Shown here piece after piece: positions 19,801 to 28,400 of a stretch of 64,000 nucleotides of DNA. The position numbers and the translations under genes were made by a program. Numbering within the stretch: position 1 is the stretch's first letter; every line of letters begins with the position of its first letter. The stretch covers positions 45,779,868 to 45,843,867 of the forward strand of contig NC_084591.1 in the NCBI RefSeq assembly GCF_033807715.1. Direction: 5' to 3'. The notes under the pieces are model-generated. The model saw nothing but the letters and a program-made list of their open reading frames with translations, did no database searches and was not told where the DNA came from. Source of the stretch: Cololabis saira (taxonomy: Eukaryota > Chordata > Actinopteri > Beloniformes > Belonidae).

Positions 19801-20621
19801 TCTCAACATTTCAACTTTATTCTCGACATTTAGACTTTTTTCTCGAAATTGTACTTCAACATTAATCTCGACAATTCGACTTTTTTCTCAACATTTCGAC
19901 TTTTTTTCTCAAAGTGCACAATGAAAAAAAAAATATTCGTCTAAAATATTATTTTTATTTTTCTCATGCCTGGCCCTAATACTCTTCCGTAGATCTGCGG
20001 TACGCGCTGCCGTGTCGTAAATATTTCACTGATAAATGTCCGCTGAGTTTGTGGGCCAACAGTCCGATATGAACTATGGACTGTATGATTATAAGAACAG
20101 TTGAGGCCTTGGCTCAGCTTTGATTCCCAGTTCTGGGCGCCATGTCCATGTATAAATTGTTCTGGGATCATGTTCTGGGTTTGTGGAAAGCACCTAGAGA
20201 CAACTTGTACTGTAATAGACTATATAAAATTGAATTGAATTATGATGTGATGTCATTTAGCAACTTTCCTTGATGAGGAATTAGCAACACTACCCAAAAC
20301 CCACAATAGAAGAGCTTATGTTAAAGATTCTGTACCTGGAGATCCTTCAGATGCTTTTTCTGTTCATTAACACATTCTTCAAAATCCTCCAGAAGTTTCG
20401 TGATGGCAAAAAGCTCCAGTTCCAGTTTCTTTACCTTATGTTGAGGTAATTCTAAATGTGGAAAAAACAGAACACATTTGTAAGCTATAGTATATACACA
20501 ACTTTAGTCTTATATTACATGCCAAAGGGAAACTCATACCAATCACGGACAAATCCAACATGCGTTGAACCAGTGATATTTTGTCAGAAACATGTTGGCT
20601 GATATCTTCCAGGTCACCCAT
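13808..20621 (-). CDS. ska1: SKA1, spindle and kinetochore-associated complex subunit
   Basis: Six coding exons join in frame: 20621-20540, 20451-20336, 19091-18997, 18642-18505, 16700-16531 and 13956-13808, giving 249 residues (human SKA1 has about 255). Every junction has GT/AG and matching phase. Residues 1-97 (MGDLEDISQHVSDKISLVQ...) form the N-terminal coiled coil that builds the SKA1/2/3 core. Residues 98-140 are a polar linker. From about 140 the C-terminal winged-helix microtubule-binding domain reads through IPQYMRGRVSYDQLN, ETKDTKGQFFVVDEDIREF and HCQRLRELRGGGLTRYLLL, closely paralleling the human protein. By family knowledge the complex holds kinetochores on depolymerising microtubule ends in mitosis. 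The gene is divergent from cfap57. Introns are loaded with mobile elements but the reading frame is intact. Confidence 0.95.
14398..15780. mobile_element. Inner hAT element carrying rDNA
   Basis: Perfect inverted ends TAGGCCTGGGACGATAA and TTATCGTCCCAGGCCTA, with an exact 8-bp duplication TGTATGAA at 14390-14397 and 15781-15788, identify a hAT-type insertion. About 250 bp of element sequence on the left and 190 bp on the right enclose a ribosomal DNA fragment. No transposase is present. Confidence 0.9.
14655..15585 (-). pseudogene. 28S rRNA 5' end plus ITS2 fragment inside a MITE
   Basis: Read on the minus strand, positions 15128-14660 begin CTACGACCTCAGATCAGAC, continue through CCCGCTGAATTTAAGCATA and AAGCGGAGGAAAAGAAAC, and then AGTAGCGGCGAGCGAAGAG: the unmistakable 5' end of eukaryotic 28S rRNA, about 460 bp long. 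About 430 bp of GC-rich ITS2-like sequence precedes it (15129-15585). No 5.8S sequence is recognised. The 28S part ends near a GGGGGATTCAAC duplication at about 14675-14700. The fragment is non-functional: it is truncated, isolated and enclosed by the hAT element. Type is given as pseudogene rather than rRNA for that reason. Confidence 0.9.
16303..16450. repeat. ACCACC-rich simple repeat
   Basis: Irregular AACCACC/CAACACAACC units in ska1 intron 5, 80 bp from the exon 5 donor. The minus-strand open frame across it is low-complexity and not coding. Confidence 0.75.
16777..16988. mobile_element. 212-bp MITE with long inverted ends
   Basis: AGGGCCGTAGAACATAACCT and AGGTTATGTTCTTCGGCCCT are inverted repeats, extended inward by CTATCTG/CAGATAG. 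It is in ska1 intron 4, 77 bp from exon 5. There is no coding content and no clear target duplication. Confidence 0.75.
17190..17760 (+). pseudogene. hAT transposase C-terminal relic
   Basis: GC-rich GGGTCCCGCGGGACCC-type sequence lies at 17205-17290 and GCGGGAGCGGGCGGGA at about 17650-17750. Between them, 17405-17536 encodes FGETAFSERMLEERRTGLGTQ then SIIFLHSNE, the dimerisation tail typical of hAT transposases. It is a relic with no catalytic region. A separate TAGGGATGGGAATC-type hAT end occurs just before, at 17016. Confidence 0.6.
17818..17892 (+). repeat. Dispersed teleost repeat, 3' fragment
   Basis: TTTTTACCTGCCATTGTTTA through CTGGAAAGCACCTGGAGACAA matches the 3' half of the repeat at 5600-5870. 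The region from here to exon 4 (17893-18504) shows no other feature except a poly-A run at 18058. Confidence 0.6.
19270..19521 (+). pseudogene. BED zinc-finger relic of a hAT transposase
   Basis: The plus strand reads VSEKDNKFAVCKVCP-type sequence (CxxC) and then TKLIRHLKVFHTSEY (HxxxxH), the pattern of a BED finger from a hAT transposase, followed by a stop. It is in ska1 intron 2, on the strand opposite to the gene. The C-terminal relic at 17.4 kb may come from the same family but lies in a different intron. Confidence 0.6.
19645..19991. mobile_element. MITE with TACGGAAGAGTATTAGGGCC ends
   Basis: The ends TACGGAAGAGTATTAGGGCC and its exact inverse complement are flanked by GATCTG on both sides (19639-19644 and 19992-19997). 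The interior is an inverted pair of GTCGAAATGTTGAG-like minisatellite arms. It shares the AGTATTAGGGCC motif with the repeats at 24.7 and 41.0 kb. Confidence 0.78.
20153..20243 (+). repeat. Dispersed teleost repeat, 3' fragment
   Basis: TTCTGGGTTTGTGGAAAGCACC through AGAGACAACTTG to TATAAAATTGAATTGAATT, the tail of the family at 5600-5870. Confidence 0.65.
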
Positions 20622-21109
20622 TTTTCTGTAACAGTGAAAAGTTAGATACAAGATAAAAATAAATCCATGATGGGGATGTCAGGCGTTGCTGTTATACAGC
20701 TTATCTAAATCACATCCAGTCAGCTGACATAAGGAGGAAGATCTTCCTCATAAAATCTTGATGACAGTAAATCTAAAATAACAATGAAAGCAGCAGGTTT
20801 GTTGAATTTAGTTTTAACAAAAAGTTACTTAAATCAATTTCACTTTGCAATCGCGACCAAGCAATACAGTTCAAAAATTACACACAGAATGCACATATCC
20901 CCCAACCGTAGACATCATTTAATCCTACTCTCACCCACGTGCCTTAAATGCAAGATAGAAATTGGTTCCCTAACTCATTGTTTTTGGTCATGTCGTAAAC
21001 TGCAGGTGTATTGGTCTGATGTGCTTTCTGAAATAGAAAAGATATTGGGTTTAAAACTGGAGATGGACCCCGTATCTCCAGTACTTACATGTAAGGTCTA
21101 ATGGCCTTA

Positions 21110-21161
21110 CTCGTGTTCTCGCGGGATGTCCAGGCCTGCCGTTGCCTAGCGACCGATACAC
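21110..21161 (+). repeat. Copy of the cfap57 X-box promoter segment (left half)
   Basis: CTCGTGTTCTCGCGGGATGT through GTTGCCTAGCGACCGATACAC is near-identical to cfap57 upstream DNA at 25240-25291. The second half (GGCTCCTGCTC ... TTTTTTCAAAGTTTAA) is at 23987-24032, the two parts being separated by the transposon 21170-23985. Confidence 0.85.
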
Positions 21162-21169
21162 TTTTTGTT

Positions 21170-23985
21170 AGCTGTGTTCCAAATCGCCCCCTATACCCTA
21201 TATAGTGCACTACATAGGGTGCACGCCATTTTGTAGTGCTGTTCCAATTCTCTTCACTACTTTTCGTCCACTACCTCGTTCACTATAAAATACCCACAAT
21301 GCACCGCAAAAGTTAGTGTACAAGCCATGTACCCTACTTTTTACTCCCGTATACCACAATGCAATGCGGTCATGTTTTGTCTGAGGAGAAGAAGAAAAAG
21401 AAGAAGAAAAAATGGCAGCCGAACAGGAGGCGGGGGAGCGCGGGAGCTCTTTACTCACTTATAAATGTAAGTTCACAATTTGCGACTTGTTATAAAAGTA
21501 TATGCTTGTCTGTTATTTTCAAAAGGGACAGATGATGATGTTGAGGGCCTGATTAAGCTGCGTATGCAGCATAACAGGCTCTTCTCGGGGCGGCGTAACG
21601 CCGCGTTTCATGGATGGGAGTAAGCAAACAAATTTCAGTGATAGCTTTATGTTTTTCCTTAGTGGATTTTATCTTGTCAAATTATGCTGGTCCTAACCTC
21701 GAATTACCTGTGTAAATATGTGCATTGTACTCTGTAAATCGTGACAAAAGATGTAGGGAAATCTAACAATTATGAGGTTGGATGTTATTAAACCATGGTA
21801 AAGAAACAACATGCACATCCACTCACCCTGTTTATAAGCATCTAAGAGCCATCGCATAAAACGTCATGCTTAATTAAATTACACTTGCATGGGAGCCCCT
21901 ATGGTGTGCAGACCTTTTTCTTATTTTTCGTTGACATGTTATACAATTTAAACAGTAACACGTAGGTATATTTAATATTGTATTTGATGGATGCATGAAA
22001 TAAATACTTTTCTTGTATTTCTTAGGGTTGTCCTGAAAGAAATGGGGCTGGAGGGGGTGATATCCCCAGCCAGGGCTGGGAAGAAATGGGAAAATTAAAA
22101 AAAAAAAAAACTTACAAGGTAAGATTTGTCTCTTTGTAAAAAACATTCTTAACTTGTAATACGTTTGCTTTGTGTTTTACAGTTGCTGTCATCTCCAGCT
22201 CCCTCCAGAATGATTCCCTTGGGTGGAGAAGACTGTTCTTAAGACCTTTTTATTGAAGCTTTTTTCAAAGTAATAAATAATGAATTAAAATTTTTTATTG
22301 AATTCATATTTGTCTTTCCTGGTTGAAATGTTCCTTTTATGAGTTTAAGTTTGTTTTAAGGTATATAAATACAGGATGCTGCAGGTATTTTAGATGATTT
22401 ATCAGTTAATTGCGTACATTATTTATTACTATTCAATGGTACAATGGTGATTCATTACTCTAACATTTTTTATTTATTTGTTTTAAAATGTTGCAGTGGA
22501 AAGCCGAAATGATATATTCAAATGTACAGTTACTCACAAGCAGTACTCGAGTTGAGGGGGGATGATGGGGGATGGCATCCCCCCTGAAATAAAAACGGTC
22601 AAAATCACCCCCCTTTCCATCCCTTATGTCATTTCATCAATTAATGTGGTTTTACTGGAATTTCAACATTTAGTCATCGCCAGAAAAATAACTTATTTGA
22701 CAATTTTCACCTGTTTCAAGTAAATCTTCACTTGAAATAAGTAGGAAAATCTGCCAGTGGGACAAGATTTATCTTGTCATTACAAGCAATAAAATCTTGT
22801 TCCACATGCAGATTTTTCTACTTATTTTAAGTGAAAATCTTACTGAAACAGGAGAAAATTTTTGTTTTTTCCAGTGATGAGTCTTGTTTTAAGTGTAATG
22901 AGATTTTTTTCTTTAATAAAATGAGACATTTTAACTAGAAATAAGACAAATATTCTTGTTAAGATTGTGAGTTTTTGCAGTGATCCATGTTACTTATCCT
23001 GTGAAGGACAGAGTCATATTGATAAGTTCAGAAAAGTGTTTTTTATTGTGTTTTGATGTATTTCATGTAAGCCCAGTGGATATTTAAAGCTTACAGAAGG
23101 CTGCATTTAACTGCTGCTATGTCATTCCTGCAGTATTTCTGCAGGTGTTTTGGTCACTGCTATTATTTGTAATATATTATATTATTTGTAATCAGCACAA
23201 ATTATCTGTCCCCATATGATAAAATCCACCATCCCCCCTGATTTTATTTTACAACTCGAGTACTGCTCACAAGCCAATTCCCTGTCAGGATATGAGAAAC
23301 CATTAAACACTCCTAACAAACTGAAATTACAGAAGTATTGTTGCAAGTACTCGAACGAATTAATCAATGATAACCGCAGTTGGTGATTAATGTAATAACT
23401 GGTTAATTAGTAATTTAATTTAACTCGTGTTAAATATAAATACATTGGTAATTTGAGACTTTTATAACTTTGAGTTGATGTAACTGGAGTTACATCAACA
23501 AGCAGGAGTTGTGCAAAAAGCACCCAAACAACCACAGGAATCATATTTCTTAGATGTATCAAAGCAATCGTCGGTTAAATGCCAGCAGCCAGTAGCTAAC
23601 GGTACCGTCGGACGGTACCGTCGGACGTACTAAATAGGTTTTAGCTCGTGCAATGTCGTGAGCAGTTATAGCTGAGGATTGGAACACACAACAGTAGTTG
23701 ACAAAAGCACACTTCTACACCATTCATTTTCAACAATTTATTGACACAGAAGTATCAGATCCCGGAGCATGGTTCGGAGTGTTTACATGTTGCATGTCGC
23801 GTCCGCTACGTCACAGGAACATCCGGCGCATTTACTGACGCGAACACGTTAAAAAAATTTACGTTGTAGTGTCCGAAATCTCCTCTGGTCATCCCCTACA
23901 TAGTGCACTACGTAGTGCACTATGTAGTGTACACTATGTAGGGAGTAGGGAGTGAGTGAACGAGTGGACGATTTGGAACACAGCT
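21170..23985. mobile_element. DNA transposon with Myb-like protein relic
   Basis: The ends AGCTGTGTTCCAAATCG and CGATTTGGAACACAGCT are inverted repeats, with extended subterminal CACTACATAG/CTATGTAGTG repeats. Inside, plus-strand segments read DDVEGLIKLRMQHNRLFSGR (about 21535-21625) and, after an AG acceptor at about 22025, VVLKEMGLEGVISPARAGKKW: together these resemble the two halves of a Myb/SANT-like (trihelix) DNA-binding protein of the sort encoded by PIF/Harbinger and related elements. No DDE transposase is seen. The hAT element 22541-23265 is nested inside. The superfamily is uncertain because the target duplication is unclear. Confidence 0.7.
22541..23265. mobile_element. hAT MITE, CAGTACTCGAG family, copy 1
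   Basis: The ends CAGTACTCGAGTTG and CAACTCGAGTACTG have the exact 8-bp duplication CTCACAAG (22533-22540 and 23266-23273). The interior contains a long inverted pair (CACCTGTTTCAAGTA ... TACTTGAAACAGGTG type) and ends in a conserved segment with GAGTTTTTGCAGTG. Confidence 0.92.
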
Positions 23986-24312
23986 TGGCTCCTGCTCATT
24001 TGTTTTCGTCCGTTTTTTTTTTCAAAGTTTAACACACATTCTAAAACAGACCATTTCTATAAAGTTTGGGAGCCCTACTTGAACTATGTAGAGACTGATG
24101 TCTCTAATATCATGGATTTTCTTGACTGGTCATACTGTACATTTTTTATTGTAACCCAGGGTATTATTTATATGGATCTGAGCTAGTGTTCTTTTTTTTT
24201 TTGTTGGTTCTGTTTGTTTGCCTGTTTTGGTTGTTATTCTACGTATACATTCTTTACTTGTAAAAGTGAAAAAATTAATAAAAATATTGTTTAAAAAAAA
24301 AAAGTTACTTAC

Positions 24313-24550
24313 ACAGACGAGCCTTTACTGAGGTAACCGACGATTCACAGTGATGACTGTCTGCTGCAGTAACAGATAACAGACCAGGGACGACCCCCTA
24401 CCAGAGAAACTGTCGGTTCACAGCGAAGGCGGTTACTGACGTTACTCTGCAAACAACACACAGTTAAAGACAATAAAGTCTTCCGTCTGTGATTCAGTCA
24501 CTTCAGTCTTTAGTCACAGATCTGAATCTGTGACGCCGCAGCTGCCGTGC
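24313..24550 (-). other. Probable ska1 5' untranslated exon and promoter
   Basis: On the minus strand a strong donor TGT|GTAAGTAAC lies at 24313/24312. It pairs with the acceptor TTACAG at 20627-20626, three bases before the coding-exon ATG context AAAAATGG. The exon's upstream edge is not visible; unique GC-rich sequence continues to about 24560. Head-to-head with cfap57, less than 1 kb apart. Confidence 0.55.
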
Positions 24551-24679
24551 CGCCGCTTTTCAAACGGAACTTCTTTTTCTTCTTCTTTGGAGTTTTACGG
24601 CAGCTTGCATCCAACTAGTTGCACTGCTGCCACCTTCTGGTCACAAAAAATGAAATAAACTCCGCCTCCCCCTCCCACT

Positions 24680-24810
24680 CAATACTCTCAAAATATTACC
24701 ACTTTATCCTCGTAATATTATGACTTTATTCTCGTAATATTATGACTTTATTCTCGTAATTTCCTTTTTTTTTTTGTCTTAGTTTGGACCTAATACTCCG
24801 TCGTAGGTTA
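24680..24810. repeat. TATTACGACTTTATTCTCG minisatellite element
   Basis: Several units close to CGTAATATTATGACTTTATT lie beside a CCTAATACTCCGTCGTAGG end. The same end and array occur in inverse orientation at 40943-41230. Confidence 0.7.
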
Positions 24811-25195
24811 CGGCTGTGTATATTTAATAAATAACCCTAAACTGGGAACGTCTCGGTGAATTTGTACGAGACGTTACAATATATAATTTACAAACATACC
24901 GATTTGGCCTGCAAGTGGACAAACATGTAGTCTTGAAATCGCTAATTGTCTTTTTTTATTGTTCTTAATTAAAAGATCAATATCAGGTCCTGTTTACCGG
25001 ACTGCTTTTGGAACCAGAATTGATGTCACTGTCACCTTAAACAAAGCTTATCAAGTTTGCTGTTTTACTTTCACTTAAATACCAAATAATATTAATTATA
25101 TCCTCTAAAAATGCTATAAAAATATTAAATATATAAACCAAAGCACCGTTCTCTATGGCCATAACACCACAGCTACATCTAGTGGCGAAACATGA

Positions 25196-25284
25196 GCTCG
25201 TGTTCTCGCGGGATGTCTAGGCCTGCCGTTACATTAGCGCTCGTGTTCTCGCGGGATGTCCAGGCCTGCCGTTGCCTAGCGACC
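25196..25284 (+). promoter_or_regulatory. cfap57 promoter: 43-bp tandem duplication with RFX X-box
   Basis: Two units (25196-25238 and 25239-25281) both begin GCTCGTGTTCTCGCGGGATG. The second ends in GTTGCCTAGCGACC (25271-25284), which fits the RFX X-box (GTNRCC, short spacer, RGYAAC) with one mismatch in the second half-site. The first unit has a degenerate version, GTTACATTAGC. X-boxes drive ciliary genes, which suits cfap57. Binding is inferred. Confidence 0.65.
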
Positions 25285-25444
25285 GATACACAGGCTCCTG
25301 CTCCTGCTGTTTTGGTCATTTTTTTTTTCAAAGTTTAAATCAGCCTTAGTTTAAAGATTTCGTGCTGCTTTCCTTGGTAGATTTGAGGGTTTTTCAAGTG
25401 TTTTCGTGAATTTTGAAAAGAACAATCAACAAATAGGGACAAAC

Positions 25445-28400
25445 ATGGCCTCTGTGATATCACAGCCTCATTTCATTTTCGGCCTCCGGAGGAATGTGAG
25501 GAATAATCTGTGTTTCCTTGATGAGCAAACAGTCCTGTATCCCAGCGGAAACAGCTTTGTATGCCACAACTACATCCAACGATCTCAACGGTTCATCTCT
25601 GGTATTCTGACTCATATTCATTCATTTATTTCTCTTTAGTTGTATACACCATGTTGGTTTGAAAATAGTTTTCTGGAGCACCACAGTCTTTCCTCACTCA
25701 ACTAATCATTTTAACACACCAACCTTTTATCAATTACCAGATGATTTCATCAATTATTTCTGTTTACCTTGTGTTTTCTTGTTACACTTACTCAGTACTC
25801 GAGTAAAAAAAATCAGGGGGGATGGTGGATTTTATCATATGGGGACAGATAATTTGTGCTGATTACAAATAATATAATATATTACAAATAATAGCAGTGA
25901 CCAAAACACCTGCAGAAATACTGCAGGAATGACATAGCAGCAGTTAAATGCAGCCTTCTGTAAGCTTGAAATATCCACTGGGCTTACATCAAATACATCA
26001 AAACACAACAATAAAAAACACTTTTCTGAACTTATCAATATGACTCTGTCCTTCACAGGATAAGTAACATGGATCACTGCAAAAACTCTAAATCTTAACA
26101 AGAATATTTGTCTTATTTCTAGTTAAAATGTCTCATTTTAGTAAAAAAAAAAATCTCATTACACTTAAAACAAGACTCATCACTGGAAAAAACAACAATT
26201 TTCACCTGTTTCAAGTAGATTTTCACTTGAAATAAGTAGAAAAATCTGCCAGTTTTTTTTTGCTTGTAATGAGAAGATAAATCTTGTCCCAATGGCAGAT
26301 TTTCCTACTTATTTCAAGTGAAAATGTACTTGAAACAGGTGAAAATTGTCAAATAAGTTATTTTTCTGGTGTTATTTTTCTGGTGATGACTCTAAATGTT
26401 GAAATAGCAGTAAAACCACATTCATTGATGAAATGACAAAAAGGATGGAAAGGGGAGACGGCAGTTTTACAGGGGGGATGATCTGGACCGTTTTTATTTA
26501 AGGGGGGGATGCCATCCCCCCTCATCCCCCCTCATCCCCCCTCATCCCCCCTCAACTCCAGTACTGCACTTACTTGATATTTCCGTTGGAAATGATCTGT
26601 GCTGTTTCTGCAGGTTCAGACCAAACTCAGAGCATCAGTGCTCTGGCCATCAGTGTGAACCGTCGTTACCTGGCGGTGTCAGAGTGCGGAGAGAAAGCCA
26701 CCGTCACTGTTTTTGACCTGCGGCACGAGCAGGGCAGGAAGAGGAAAGTTCTGAATACTGGGGATCTGCATTTGAAGGAATTTCTGTGCCTGGCGTTTTC
26801 CCCCGATTCCAAGTATCTGATCGGCCAAACAGGGGAGCCGGAGTGGACGTTGATCCTCTGGCTTTGGGAAAAAAACAAAGTGGTGGCAACAGTGAAGACA
26901 ACAACCTCAAATAATCCTGCAGCGCAGGTGAATGATTGAATCTTTATGAATGAATGAAGTTTATTCAGTCATGAAAACACAAAAAACACAACACAAAAAA
27001 CAACACAACACCAAAAAACATTGTGCACAGCATTAACATTTCACACAAAACCAATAATCATGAGTTGAACAATGACTGAAAAGGCATAGGCTGAAGCAAA
27101 CTGCTTATAAAGCCTATCCTATATTACCAACTTTATTTTTGTGGCTACTGACCTCCAGAAAACCAAAAGGAGAATAGAAAAGCAAAGAAACAACAAAAGG
27201 CAAAGAAACATTAACAGATAGTCAATCGCACTTATAAGCTTCAAAAATAGCTTTACAAACCATTTTTCTTAAAAACCAAAAGAGAATGACATGTTTTTAA
27301 ATGTATGTTGGCATCATTCCAGACTTTAACTCCAGTAATGGAGACACGTCTCCCTTTCATACCTTTTTTAGCTTTTTGTACAGTAAAATTGCAGACACGT
27401 CTAAGATTATACGGAGTCTCCTGAATTGAAAAAAAAACCTCTGTATTGAGTCAGGGAGCATTTTTGATTTTGCTCTGAACATAATTTGCATGATTTATCA
27501 ATGCAGCTACAGGTTGAACACTGCACACACTGAACACACTTGTCTTGACTCATCAGGTGAGCTTCAACCCCCACAACAACCTGCAGTTTTGTTTGAGTGG
27601 CACGGGCGTGTTCAAGCTGTTTCGCTACGCAGAGGGAGCCCTGAAACGAAGCAGCTCTGCAAAGGTGGAGTCTTTGAACCTCCTGTGTCATGCATGGATG
27701 TCGGATAGTAGGGTCGTTGCTGGAACGGACACGGGCAGGCTGCTCGTGTTTGAATCAGGGGAGCTGCGCAAGGAGCTGAAGATGACTTCTACAGCTGTGC
27801 TGGGGCACACTGACTGGTCAGATTTAGAATTTTATTTACAATATCATACTGTTATCTTGGAATGACTACAAATAATTTCCAGGTCAAAGTATCAATGGTC
27901 TATCTCAATAGGTGTACAAGGTAACAGCTTTTCTGTCCTATGGGAGTTTGGCTATCATATTTTAATCAATCCTGCTCAGTACTCGAGTTGTAAAATAAAA
28001 TCAGGGGGGATGGTGGATTTTATCGTATGGGGACAGATAATTTGTGCTGATTACAAATAATATAATATATTACAAATAATAGCAGTGACCAAAACACCTG
28101 CAGAAATACTGCAGGAATGACATAGCAGCAGTTAAATGCAGCCTTCTGTAAGCTTTAAATATCCACTGGGCTTACATCAAATACACCAAAACACAACAAT
28201 AAAAAACAGTTTTCTGAACTTATCAATATGACTCTGTCCTTCACAGGATAAGTAAAATGGATCACTGCAAAAACTCTAAATCTTAACAAGAATATTTGTC
28301 TTATTTCTAGTTAAAATGTCTCATTTTAGTAAAAAAATCTCATTACACTTAAAACAAGACTCATCACTGGAAAAAACAACAATTTTCACCTGTTTCAAGT

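Larger units (their letters stand above)
20832..24300 (+). mobile_element. L1/Tx1-like LINE relic in ska1 5' intron
   Basis: The left part (20832-21100) encodes FHFAIATKQYSSKITHRMH and CLKCKIEIGSLTHCFWSCRK, the C-terminal region of an L1-type ORF2. The right part (24033-24300) continues with HFYKVWEPYLNYVETDV and ends in poly-A at 24290-24300. An exact 11-bp duplication, AAAGTTACTTA, flanks it (20821-20831 and 24301-24311). The middle is replaced by a promoter-like fragment and a DNA transposon. The right duplication overlaps the ska1 exon 1 splice donor. Confidence 0.8.

Noticed and set aside
26574..26613. Translation start for cfap57 at 26574
   Set aside because: The sequence before 26614 is the intron acceptor region; the exon at 25445-25601 supplies the conserved N-terminus in phase.
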